From an uncultured Sutterella sp. (lineage in GTDB: Bacteria; Pseudomonadota; Gammaproteobacteria; Burkholderiales; Burkholderiaceae_F), in contig CAAGAT010000038.1 of NCBI GenBank assembly GCA_900767875.1, positions 1 to 64,000 of the forward strand: DNA of 64,000 nucleotides, written 5' to 3'. Of this stretch, positions 54,701 to 60,952 are shown piece after piece (the first letter of the stretch is position 1; the number at the start of each line of letters is the position of its first letter). The position numbers and the translations under genes are program-made. The notes beneath the pieces are model-generated. The model was not told the DNA's origin. It saw only the letters and a list, made by a program, of their open reading frames with translations, and did not search any database.

Positions 54701-55987
54701 AAGGAAGGCGCTAACCTCTTCAAAGAAGCGCAGCGCGCGGGTCTGTTCTCGGGCGACTACACGCGCAGTGAAATCCTCGAGATGATTCCGATCGAAGAGA
54801 TCCAAAAGCAGCTCACAGGGATGCGGCCGGGTTACGAAAAGATCATCGACCTCTTCATGAACATCGGCTCTCTCGGAGCCCGCAAGCACCTGCGCAGCGC
54901 CTACGAGCTTGAGGACATGACCTTCAAGTACATCATCTACCGCTACGCCAGGGAGCGCGGCATGAGTGTTGACGACGCCGTGGACTACGCAGGGCGGTTT
55001 ATCTTCAACTACGACGACCTGCCGTCCGGGGTCCGCAAGGTGCGCGATTCGCTTCTTCCGTTCTTCTCGTGGACGTACAAGGCGATTCCGATTCTGCTGC
55101 ACACGGCGATGGTCTACCCGCACCGTTTCTTCGCTCCTGCCGCCATGGTGTTTGCCGTCAACAAGGCGATGTACCTGGCTTTGGCCGCCATGGCAGCGGG
55201 CGCCGACGATGATTGGAAGGACATTCTCAAGCGCGCGGGTGAGATGGAAGATGCAGAACGAGAAGCGCTGCCCGATTACGCTCAGGGGTATTCGATCTTC
55301 GGCACGCCAAAGTTCATGAGGGCCTGGAGCAACTCGGACGGCACGGCCAACTTCCTTGACATGAGCAGGCTTATGCCGGGCGGCGACATGGCCGACATCA
55401 ACAATCAGATGGGGGGCTTGCCTTGGATCCAGCCCTTGATGCCGAACTCCCCGCAGCTCGGGCTCTTCCTTGCCGTCTTCGGAAACAAGGATGCGTTCAC
55501 GGGCCGCGAAATTGTCGAAAGCACGGACGACTCGGCAACGGCATTGCGCAAGCGCCTTGGCTATGTGTACCGAAACATTGCCCCGGCTCTGGCCCCCGGC
55601 AACTACCACTTCAACCGCCTGGCCGACGCCGTGGCAGCTGAGACCGGCACGTCCCTGACGGTCGAGCCCTTTGTCGACATTACCGGGCGCGACTGGAACG
55701 GGCGACAAATGCAGATGGGCCGGGCCATCGCGCATACCTTCGGCTTCAAGCTGCGGTCGTTCGACTGGGAGCAGGAGGTGCAGCGCAAGACGCGCACGTT
55801 CGTTGGCGAGATTCGCGATAAACAGGGGCAGTTGCGATACAACGCCAAGGCCAAAGCCCGCGGCGCCATGAGCGAAGAAGCCTTCCGAGACTTCGCGGAG
55901 AAAACGGCCGAGGACATCAAGGAGCGCGTCAAAAAGCTCAGGGAGTTCCAGGACAAGGTCAAGCCCCTGATGGAACCTAGGCCCTGA
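48749..55987 (+). CDS. Giant polyvalent ejection protein (2412 aa) with nuclease-like and zincin-like domains
   Basis: In order: an amphipathic N-terminus; Gly/Ala membrane-active segment about 130-240; a DdrB/ParB-like domain about 405-690 (ASIQQVNAIAGNPDYMRVAP; RMRAVAGNGRVAGITEAYRR); a Gln-rich coil about 780-930; a phage-Barnase/EndoU/RelE-like nuclease candidate about 1180-1325 (EKGLSHILEARKRKDG; SNSWLLTGFY); a variant HEVGVH site at 1432-1437 with EEEAMAYLAEEAL downstream; and a C-terminal region with LPD38-like features (LPFFSWTYKAIPILLHTAMV) about 2050-2180. Such proteins are injected with phage DNA. The part around 51600-52900 is less GC-rich than the rest, which suggests an exchanged module. 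Domain names are by recognition and unsearched. Confidence 0.8.
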   Translation: MSQIDDLISRIDAQKRASRMPSVDEMSDRVLAERGPGILKGAKDFAASAAIGLGNIPKAVSQIGEMATGSAKPLAMATIIMEDMQDRARENAVSDETLAQQRMISRIINDPNKGWWDVVKAVPEYPAGALSQLAESLSSFLVPAGAGAGAARGAVMLGRALSPTAGVVAKALTNPRAAQMAGVVGTNALMNAGDTFSSNREGELSDRYLGAGAAGALSLLAGALTGGGAEKALSDVLLGRGMAQGAAANSVAGRILQNVGGISKTAGKEGVQEYPEEFGQSVGSDIANAEDIDVGKAHRQGTYGGMLGALSGGGIGAMQAALRGQNPMSSAPSSEPAPAPQAAETSADNSVKAAEKAAARLEALTREVRKTTPADPSAPVEHAQPQPQPQAQDTAASSGSFTTPEGQRVVLQNRNRNTPASIQQVNAIAGNPDYMRVAPTHDFGSGAPVVAYGSVPTEQLGRQDVSVTSDGERIPVQYAVVESDTVLTSNFVNGATNTAYESAPATRMRAVAGNGRVAGITEAYRRGNAAQYKAELEADAPNLGIDPAVVQRMRAPVLVRVMPADRVRPDIGDVSNTSGNLSLNAVETAANDVNRIDFERVRFSDEGDITRDSVVDFVRQMPLAEQNNLIDDRSGDPSIQAYQRFANALFKKAYGDDDLVRLVAQAADPEVRNIVKALSQAAGKMARLEGLGDLDIRDLVKQAAQMAVNARRQGVKLSTLAQQDDIGIDPDTRAIVDVFVQNAQSAKAMTRILEAAADFAYSQAHADDMFSDGHVATRQDVLNAVREENRATQERREARRAAAGAAANRQQPAWRQQILGDQPAGPQNLAESAGRELAQENVQRQPDRASADNGRPADASGAQEEFNLTGQTEEEAQTEAARIEQIARDEQQAQLDAQAQQRRGRIAREERQAADRAADDFSLTDDTVSAEDAVSGQQGLRFSRSTGAWKADTDLVSGIKAFFGTTWDPHESGYMMQDGDMLNMSGSHEVADDRAKRSLRGRRIVDHRDLSGTNARGVSTEHFFDDQNIDSQSDYMYNFMARTGAMRMDFDSGVAALSRQPTRSQIQMLQRMADENDYLAVSYYTPDGRIVDEAEWDGPVTQKKIREFFTQASEKATRGVAGAYASIRKNGRKGGSRSESIRQSLSEDKQLGDAFTRLEDSGAVDVVETIDDLPESVRNQIDKSEVRESLSPMKSVEANIRRGKQAMAKALAEKTSVHRAMFRTSMGWVDFIWGDEGGEIRKRGSRRGEKGLSHILEARKRKDGLNDSQIRTLLDDVVETIAKGKEAARYEAAGSIRVVISLSGVEAQLVKNPGSNSWLLTGFYRESGDHRVGSPTTASTSPSPTGSRHVGGGADSLSSRIDSERHALATDASIGLGERASMGTTTIVTEEGLEIKHSDNGEVQGIYDPSTRKSYLIASNIKAGDEKGVLVHEVGVHMAADKTGGMRAEVTRAVQIVVNGNANGNSTADRAHRRMRDAGLIDEHGNVRTGQEEEAMAYLAEEALTDGAKAARPIREWLANLISKVRVWLYKRGLFVAAENLSDRDLVAIAVQNVRTMAQNAALSRTDADGTLAYGKRSDDQDEDAEPVDAIVRRRFNEGNGTWGFKRDELGNLKFGAGEWAYNHMASATHAVFSAIDRASGHKFNLNLAPKEFRQAFRRYRASIDNARSDIASVAEAMQTMSAEERRLVSDVVEKMVAPGVNPPEHVVQVAAAIQNLMDAQTDELIRLGLLTQETAERWRGQYLPRVYLKQTELFDEAKKTFRKIFGTGHGMKGNFLKGRGLFRPVVGFDAIAQHKAMGWEIRDPNWSDAQGELEFVGDGAEPRTPTVVMWRDFTPEERRQMGESRDAMVRLALGYMQTQEDIALARFFESLAHDTRFTSSTPNEDWVKVPDTSIGSGSNIKRYGALAGKWVSPEVWAEIEHLKGDSSSASRLARSLMAAWKEGKTALNPVAHVNNTAGNITLGYFSGAPTLDPRTYLTAFREMKEGANLFKEAQRAGLFSGDYTRSEILEMIPIEEIQKQLTGMRPGYEKIIDLFMNIGSLGARKHLRSAYELEDMTFKYIIYRYARERGMSVDDAVDYAGRFIFNYDDLPSGVRKVRDSLLPFFSWTYKAIPILLHTAMVYPHRFFAPAAMVFAVNKAMYLALAAMAAGADDDWKDILKRAGEMEDAEREALPDYAQGYSIFGTPKFMRAWSNSDGTANFLDMSRLMPGGDMADINNQMGGLPWIQPLMPNSPQLGLFLAVFGNKDAFTGREIVESTDDSATALRKRLGYVYRNIAPALAPGNYHFNRLADAVAAETGTSLTVEPFVDITGRDWNGRQMQMGRAIAHTFGFKLRSFDWEQEVQRKTRTFVGEIRDKQGQLRYNAKAKARGAMSEEAFRDFAEKTAEDIKERVKKLREFQDKVKPLMEPRP

Positions 55988-56007
55988 CGATTCTCCAAAA
56001 CCGCTTT

Positions 56008-56044
56008 GCTCCTGCTGTACCTTACTGAGCAGGAGCTTTTTTTT
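56008..56044 (+). terminator. Strong terminator after the ejection-protein genes
   Basis: GCTCCTGCT pairs with AGCAGGAGC across an 11-base loop and is followed by an uninterrupted run of 8 T. It ends the structural operon before the tail-fibre-like and lysis genes. Confidence 0.9.
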
Positions 56045-56060
56045 CTGCCCGAGGTTTTCC

Positions 56061-56798
56061 ATGGAATTTGAGCTTTACCAAAAAATCGACACGGACGGGT
56101 ACTGGATGAGGGAAGCGAAGTTCTTCCTGCAGCCCGACTGCTATCCGTCCGATCGGATGATCGCCGAGCCGCTTCCTGACGGCGCGGACACTGCCGCCAA
56201 CTTTTACAAGTGGGATGGCGCGGCCTGGGTTGTCGAACCTAAGCCCACGACTGCAGCGGATCTTGTCGGCGTAGCTGTGTCGCACAAATCTCAGACCAAG
56301 CACGACCAGGAAATGCGCCGCATCGTCCAGGAGCTTGGCAACCAGGACGGATACCGCATCACGCGCGGCGAAAATCTTGAGTGGATCGTCGAAAAGATTC
56401 CCGAGCCCACGCTCGAGGAAGTGAAGGCCAAGAAAACGGAAGAGCTCAACAGCGCATTCCTGGCCTGGTACGAGACGGGCGCTACGGTGACGTCGTCCCT
56501 GGGCTTTGTCGCTGACTCTGACTCGCGCGCGATGATGGACGTCGCAGGGCTCGTGACTTCGCTTGAAGCGCAGCCAGCCGAGACGCGTGCCTCCGTGGAA
56601 TTCATGGATGCCGACAACCTGACGCACGAGCTCACGCTTGAGCAACTCAAGACCCTCCAGGTTGAAATCATCCAGAACGGCCAGGCGGCCTACGCGCAGA
56701 AGTGGGCGTACCGCACGAAGATCGACCAAGCGCAGGACGTGGCGGCCGTCGAGGCCATTGACATCACGTTCGTCGGCGAAAGCTATGCGGCATCCTGA
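56061..56798 (+). CDS. DUF4376-like tail-associated protein
   Basis: The 245-residue protein has an N-terminal beta segment (LYQKIDTDGYWMREAKFFLQ) and a C-terminal helical DUF4376-like part (KKTEELNSAFLAWYETGATV; KWAYRTKIDQAQDVAAVEAI). Proteins of this kind are fibre-related or assembly factors. It overlaps the next gene by 14 bases. Confidence 0.7.
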   Translation: MEFELYQKIDTDGYWMREAKFFLQPDCYPSDRMIAEPLPDGADTAANFYKWDGAAWVVEPKPTTAADLVGVAVSHKSQTKHDQEMRRIVQELGNQDGYRITRGENLEWIVEKIPEPTLEEVKAKKTEELNSAFLAWYETGATVTSSLGFVADSDSRAMMDVAGLVTSLEAQPAETRASVEFMDADNLTHELTLEQLKTLQVEIIQNGQAAYAQKWAYRTKIDQAQDVAAVEAIDITFVGESYAAS

Positions 56799-57039
56799 CG
56801 CGTTCCAGTTCCTCGTGGCAGTCGATCAACTCGTCAATACGGTTTTTGGCGGCTATGCAGACGAGACGATTTCGAGCCGGTCGCACCGTGCGTATGTGTC
56901 CGGTAAGCGCAAGTGGACGAGGAACCTCATCAACGCGATCTTCTTTCTTCAGCAAGATCACTGCCGCGAGGCATATGAGGCAGAAATTGAGCGCACGCAG
57001 CTGCCGCCGCAGATGCGTGAGCAGGAGAGTGGAAAATGA
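56785..57039 (+). CDS. Small conserved-looking lysis-region protein (84 aa)
   Basis: ATG 56785 starts MRHPDAFQFLVAVDQLVNTV, with GKRKWTRNLINAIFFLQQDH in the middle. Similar short proteins precede phage lysis genes and are often given misleading names, so no function is assigned. It overlaps genes on both sides. Confidence 0.65.
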   Translation: MRHPDAFQFLVAVDQLVNTVFGGYADETISSRSHRAYVSGKRKWTRNLINAIFFLQQDHCREAYEAEIERTQLPPQMREQESGK

Positions 57040-57257
57040 GCGAAGACATCAAGACTGAGATTAAACAGGCCATGGAAGAAGTGGTTGCCAGGGCCGACGC
57101 CGAGCTTGACGCCAAAAAGGACGAGTGGGCTATGCTTGCCCGGGAGGATCCCGATGCGGCGCGGCGGCAGTTGCGCACGGTGTGGGGCGTGTTCGCCGGT
57201 ATTGCTCTGATTGCTGGATTCTGCCTTGGCATCGCTTTCGACAAGCTCATACTCTGA
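57036..57257 (+). CDS. Small single-helix membrane protein (73 aa)
   Basis: A charged coiled N-terminus (IKTEIKQAMEEVVARADAEL) is followed by one C-terminal membrane helix (VWGVFAGIALIAGFCLGIAF). It lies just before the holin and may be a holin partner or antiholin. This is inference from position. Confidence 0.6.
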   Translation: MSEDIKTEIKQAMEEVVARADAELDAKKDEWAMLAREDPDAARRQLRTVWGVFAGIALIAGFCLGIAFDKLIL

Positions 57258-57267
57258 GAGAGCAGAC

Positions 57268-57765
57268 GTGCTCCAGCGCATCGCCGACTTTTGCGCCACG
57301 CAGTCCGCGGCCTCGATCACGATTTGCGGAAGTGGGCTCGGTGTTGTTTGGGGCCTGGTCTTCGACGACAAGATTGCGCCGCTCGTGTGGTGGCTGATGG
57401 CCTTTGTTGTGCTCGATTTTTTCACGGGCTGGGCCGCTGCCGTCAAGACGAATTCTTTTACGTCCAGAAGGCTCGGAGAAGAGATCTTTAGGAAATTCCT
57501 GATTTTCGTCATCTGTGCGGCGGCGCACGGGATCGACGTGTTTTTTCATCCTGTCATCGGGGTGTCGATCTTCCAAAGCATGGTGCTCTGTATGTACGGT
57601 CTTGGGGAGTTTGCGTCGATTCTTGAGAACCTTGAGAAGGCGGGCTACGGCGCCAGCATCCCGCCGATCCTGCGGCGTCTGATCGGGGCGCTCAACCACA
57701 GGTTGGAAGAAACGGTGGAGCGGGTTGTCGGAGAAGAAGGTGAGATAGGGGAAGGCAAGAAGTAG
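57268..57765 (+). CDS. Phage holin (Holin_4-like)
   Basis: About 165 residues from GTG 57268, which has GAGAGAG five bases upstream. The longer frame from 57211 would overlap the preceding gene by 47 bases. Three hydrophobic segments are seen (ASITICGSGLGVVWGLVF; VWWLMAFVVLDFFTGWAAAV; FLIFVICAAAHGIDVFF), with the family motif around DFFTGWAAAVKT. It permeabilises the inner membrane for the lysozyme. Confidence 0.85.
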   Translation: MLQRIADFCATQSAASITICGSGLGVVWGLVFDDKIAPLVWWLMAFVVLDFFTGWAAAVKTNSFTSRRLGEEIFRKFLIFVICAAAHGIDVFFHPVIGVSIFQSMVLCMYGLGEFASILENLEKAGYGASIPPILRRLIGALNHRLEETVERVVGEEGEIGEGKK

Positions 57766-57775
57766 GGATTAAAGC

Positions 57776-57812
57776 AAAACCCCGACTGCTGGAGCAGCCG
57801 GGGCTTCAAAGA
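57776..57812 (+). terminator. Hairpin between holin and lysozyme genes
   Basis: CCCCG and CGGGG enclose a GACTGCTGGAGCAGC core that folds on itself. The T-run is weak, so this may attenuate rather than stop transcription. Confidence 0.45.
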
Positions 57813-57833
57813 TATGGCAGTTAGGAATTTGCC

Positions 57834-58322
57834 ATGGGTGGGATTTTATCAGCTTTACGAATGGGTGATTTGATGAAGGATAACTTTGGCACATTCGATC
57901 CTGCTGTCGCTGTGGACTTCGTGAAGAAATTCGAGGGCTGCAAGCTTGAAGCGTATCGATGCCCGGCCGGCGTTTGGACCATCGGCGTGGGCCATACCGA
58001 GGGCGTGCAGTCGGGCGATACGATCACCCAGGCCGAGGCCGACAAGCTGCTAGAGGGCGATCTGCGCAAGATCGCTGCGGCGCTCAACCCGTATGTCAAC
58101 GTGCCGGTCACCAAGGGCATGTACATCGCGCTGATCTCTCTGGCCTTCAACGTGGGCCCTGCCGCGGTAAAGAAGAGCACGCTGCTGCTACGCCTTAACC
58201 ACGGCGACTACGCCGCAGCCGCGGACGAATTCCCCAAATGGTCCTTCGCCAATGGCGTCCTGATGTCGGGCTTGAAGAGGCGCCGCCAGGCAGAGCGCGA
58301 GCTCTTCGAGAAGGATCTTTAA
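57834..58322 (+). CDS. Phage lysozyme (glycoside hydrolase 24)
   Basis: About 162 residues. The catalytic region is KKFEGCKLEAYRCPAGVWTI followed by GVGHTEGVQSG, with the general-acid Glu in KFEG and Thr in the GHT part. The rest matches T4-type endolysins (LISLAFNVGPAAVKKSTLL). There is no obvious signal peptide, so it depends on the holin. ATG 57834 or an internal ATG about 36 bases later are the possible starts. Confidence 0.92.
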   Translation: MGGILSALRMGDLMKDNFGTFDPAVAVDFVKKFEGCKLEAYRCPAGVWTIGVGHTEGVQSGDTITQAEADKLLEGDLRKIAAALNPYVNVPVTKGMYIALISLAFNVGPAAVKKSTLLLRLNHGDYAAAADEFPKWSFANGVLMSGLKRRRQAERELFEKDL

Positions 58323-58354
58323 CGAAGAAGCCACAGGGAGCGGAAAAACTACCC

Positions 58355-58447
58355 TTGGCCACCCGCTGCGCCATATGGTGGCCGTTCATTGGAGGCACCA
58401 TTTACCTGGCCCTGTTGCTCATTGAGCAGGCGCGGGCCGTGTTGTAA
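58355..58447 (+). CDS. Possible 30-aa membrane peptide
   Basis: A TTG-started frame encodes IWWPFIGGTIYLALLLIEQA with a short end. The membrane helix is convincing but the start codon and ribosome-site distance (GGAG, about 13 bases) are poor. Confidence 0.3.
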   Translation: MATRCAIWWPFIGGTIYLALLLIEQARAVL

Positions 58448-58471
58448 GAGGATAATTGAGGCCAGCAAAAA

Positions 58472-58498
58472 CCCGACGGATCTGCGAAATCCGTCGGG
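58472..58498. promoter_or_regulatory. Perfect 10-bp hairpin in the lysis region
   Basis: CCCGACGGAT pairs without mismatch with ATCCGTCGGG around a 7-base loop. No T-run follows on the plus strand; on the minus strand it would be followed by T residues. It lies 27 bases upstream of the GTG at 58525. Confidence 0.5.
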
Positions 58499-58524
58499 CG
58501 ATCAACCAGTTTGCGGAGGTGGTT

Positions 58525-58872
58525 GTGGCTGGCATTTTAAAGGTTATTGTCGAGAAAATCATGGACGCGGCACTTACGGACCAAGGGATAAAAGGGGCTT
58601 TGGCTCAGCTGTTGCTCTTTGTGCTCGGTGCCTGCGTGGCCGAGCTGATGCTGTATGTCATTGGCATGCAGCAGTTTCGGCGTGACACAGGGGTAATCTT
58701 TACGCTCCTGTGCGGCGTGAACATTCTCGTCTTGCAGGTCCTTCCGGTGAAGAACCCTCGATTTTGGCTCAGCATTGTTTATGTGCTCGTGTTTGTTGTT
58801 GGGGTTCTGAGCCTGGCGTACAGAGTGGTGACCGGAAACTGGGCCCCCATCATTCCGGAGTACGTTCCTTGA
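58525..58872 (+). CDS. Three-helix membrane protein of the lysis cassette (115 aa)
   Basis: GTG 58525 has GGAGG five bases upstream, better than the TTG 58456 that opens the frame. Hydrophobic segments are ALAQLLLFVLGACVAELMLY, FTLLCGVNILVLQVL and LSIVYVLVFVVGVLSLAY. It could be a second holin or antiholin. Its stop overlaps the Rz start (TGATG). Confidence 0.65.
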   Translation: MAGILKVIVEKIMDAALTDQGIKGALAQLLLFVLGACVAELMLYVIGMQQFRRDTGVIFTLLCGVNILVLQVLPVKNPRFWLSIVYVLVFVVGVLSLAYRVVTGNWAPIIPEYVP

Positions 58873-59318
58873 TGAGTTGGCTTAAGGCGGCTGGTGCGGC
58901 CCTGGCGGTGGCTATTGTCTTCTTCTCCGGCTACCGCTACGCGGCGGCCCTATACAGCGAGGATATTGCGCAGATGCGCGAGCAGGCCGCATTGGCCTTG
59001 GCAAAACAGGAGCAGGCACATCGTGAAAAAGAACGCAAAAGCGCCCAGGCTCTGGCGGAGGCCTGGGATAAACTCGCTAAAGCTTCCTCTGATACTTCTC
59101 TACTGTCTAGTGAGCTTGACCGGGTGCGCAAGCAAGCCGACGATTATCAGCGCCGACTGTCCGGAGCCGCCGCCGATTCCTGCAGCGCTGAGCGCGAGCG
59201 ACTCGGAAAGTGCGTCGGACTTCTCCGAGAGGGTGCGGAGCTATCTGGCGAGGGTGCAGAGCTTTCTGGCAGAATAGCTGCACGCAAGGACGCGCTTCTG
59301 CACGTCGTGCGCCCATAG
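58872..59318 (+). CDS. Rz: Rz-like inner-membrane spanin
   Basis: The 148-residue protein has an N-terminal signal-anchor helix (LKAAGAALAVAIVFFSGYRY) and a long periplasmic coiled coil (REQAALALAKQEQAHREKER). It is translationally coupled to the preceding gene and contains Rz1 in another frame. Spanins fuse the inner and outer membranes in the last lysis step. Confidence 0.85.
   Translation: MSWLKAAGAALAVAIVFFSGYRYAAALYSEDIAQMREQAALALAKQEQAHREKERKSAQALAEAWDKLAKASSDTSLLSSELDRVRKQADDYQRRLSGAAADSCSAERERLGKCVGLLREGAELSGEGAELSGRIAARKDALLHVVRP
59023..59277 (+). CDS. Rz1: Rz1-like outer-membrane spanin lipoprotein, nested in Rz
   Basis: The frame is +1 relative to Rz. GTG 59023 (AGGAG about 10 bases upstream) gives 84 residues: a basic n-region, hydrophobic LPLILLYCLVSL, lipobox LTGC, then a Pro-rich mature start (PEPPPIPA). 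The lipobox and proline segment are characteristic. The open frame extends to 58894, but that start would bury the signal sequence. Confidence 0.8.
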   Translation: MKKNAKAPRLWRRPGINSLKLPLILLYCLVSLTGCASKPTIISADCPEPPPIPAALSASDSESASDFSERVRSYLARVQSFLAE

Positions 59319-59682
59319 CCTTTTCAGGGAAAGGGGTACTAAAAGGGGGACTGCGCAAGGAATCCATCAGGGTGCCGCTTAAAGACTGAGCGCAAAGCGC
59401 CTTCTGGGCCTACCAAAAATTTCAACGCTACACTCGTTACCCTCGTCAGTGCACCTGCCGGGTTTTGACTGACTTAAGTCCCGGAGTGAGATTCGACGGC
59501 GACATTCCCTCAGCCTGCGGTATGCCCGAACCCGTCCTTCCCACTGATCGCTCCGATATACTTTGACCTGCAACCCGTCTCCTCATGGTAGGCGTAGGTT
59601 TGTAACGGTAGCTGTCTCCCCTTAATTGGATTAGAACCCCATATTTTGTGGGCAAATCATTAAAGAGGTACAGGATTTTGCT
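59319..59682. other. Prophage right end and CRISPR-proximal spacer region
   Basis: 364 bases with attR at 59400-59418 and no reliable gene. The minus-strand frame 59446-59697 ends in a fragment that looks translated (RTGSGIPQAEGMSPSN) but has CRISPR repeat as its start. The A+T-richer 59619-59682 just before the first repeat could be the CRISPR leader. Confidence 0.5.
59400..59418 (+). repeat. attR: 19-bp core
   Basis: An exact copy of 12133-12151 (CCTTCTGGGCCTACCAAAA). It marks the right boundary of the prophage. Confidence 0.93.
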
Positions 59683-60496
59683 GCCTTCCCCGCGCATGCG
59701 GGGGTGTTTCCAGGTACCCTTTTATCTATCTTGAGCGAGGCCGGCCTTCCCCGCGCATGCGGGGGTGTTTCCGAGGATCGGCGACCAAATCGACGAAAGA
59801 ACGAGCCTTCCCCGCGCATGCGGGGGTGTTTCTTAATGCCAAGGGCCCAACAGGCACAATAAACTTGGTGAAGACGGCGTTCGGCCGAGACAGAGATGCT
59901 TGGTTTACTCTGCAGGGGCTCAACAATGCAGTGCGCTATGTAAACACGGAAAAAATAAAGCGCTGGAGACCGACATCCCGGACCAATCCCGTTTTCGCCT
60001 CCAACGCTTCATTTTCGACAGTGGATAAGTTCTCCAATGCCGATGGCACAACTGTACTGACGGAAGCAGATCTAGTCAATCTGAAGGCAAAAAATCCTGA
60101 TCTATATCAAAGGTCTGATGGCAAACCGCAACAGCCTGCGGGGCGAGATGCTTCCACTCAGACGGTCAGAGCCTTCCCCGCGCATGCGGGGGTGTTTCGA
60201 CGATGCGCACGGCGGCCACGCGCTTTGCCGAGCCTTCCCCGCGCATGCGGGGGTGTTCGAACATTGGGCAGTGGGTCGAAGACGGGCTTCTGTTGGGCTA
60301 TGAAAAAGAAAAGGGGCTCAACCTCCTGTTGGAGAGCATGGGCTCCAATCGCCGGCAGCTCGGCACATCCAACAGGGGTAAACCCCTTATCCCGGGGGCA
60401 ATTATATATGAAAATGACACCTCTGTTGGCGACCTATATCAAGTCGACAACGATGTTCGCGGCGCGTAGCCTTCCCCGCGCATGCGGGGGTGTTTC
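59683..60496 (+). CRISPR. Type I-E-like CRISPR array, six repeats, irregular
   Basis: The 28-bp repeat GCCTTCCCCGCGCATGCGGG, then GGTGTTTC, starts at 59683, 59744, 59805, 60171, 60232 and 60469. The 5-bp-plus palindrome and the 61-base period (33-base spacers) in three intervals fit type I-E. Repeat 5 lacks one T in its TTTC end (27 bases), typical of a distal degenerate copy. Two intervals are oversized: 59833-60170 (338 bases) and 60259-60468 (210 bases). No cas gene lies in the window. The minus-strand side of repeat 6 is the coding end of a truncated tauE. Confidence 0.92.
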
Positions 60497-60929
60497 CACC
60501 AAAAAGGCCGGGTTTGCCGGGCAGATGCCGGGAGGGGGCGGGCTTGCCGCCCCTGAACATCTTGACGGCCGAAAACCCCACAAAGCACACAAAGACCATC
60601 GAAATCCAGAAGGTGGGCAGAAGGCTGGCGATCTTGGCGCCGATCAGAGCCCCGAGAAGAATGCCCGGCGCGATGGCGGCCACGGCCGGCCACAGCACGC
60701 CGCCTCGGGCGTGGTGCGCCCGCACGGACGACAGGGACGTAAACATGATGGTCGCCAGAGACGAGGCGATGGCCACGTGCACGATGTGGCCGTCGGGCAC
60801 GCCCGTATAGGCGAGCAGCATCGTCAGAAAGGGCGTCAGCAGCATGCCGCCGCCGATGCCCAGGAGCCCGGCCAGAAACCCGGTGCACGAGCCCAAGAGA
60901 AGCAGAGCAAGAGCGATTTCAAGGGGCAT
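60497..60929 (-). pseudogene. TauE/SafE-family permease, truncated by the CRISPR array
   Basis: The N-terminal half of a sulfite-exporter-type protein (LGSCTGFLAGLLGIGGGMLL; IASSLATIMFTSLSSVRAHH) reads until KPGLFG, then enters the last CRISPR repeat as nonsense residues to 60402. The usual family length is about 250 residues in two similar halves, and only the first half is present here. Its downstream neighbour in the direction of transcription should have been the second half. Confidence 0.85.
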
Positions 60930-60952
60930 AGGTCTTCCTTTGGGTCCTGGGA

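Noticed and set aside
59805..60198. Distance of 366 bases between repeats 3 and 4 equals six 61-base units
   Set aside because: No degenerate repeats are present at the expected positions (59866, 59927, 59988, 60049, 60110), so the multiple is probably chance.
59711..60231. CRISPR spacers targeting the resident prophage
   Set aside because: The three normal spacers were compared by eye with the prophage and no match was noticed; a proper search is needed to be sure.
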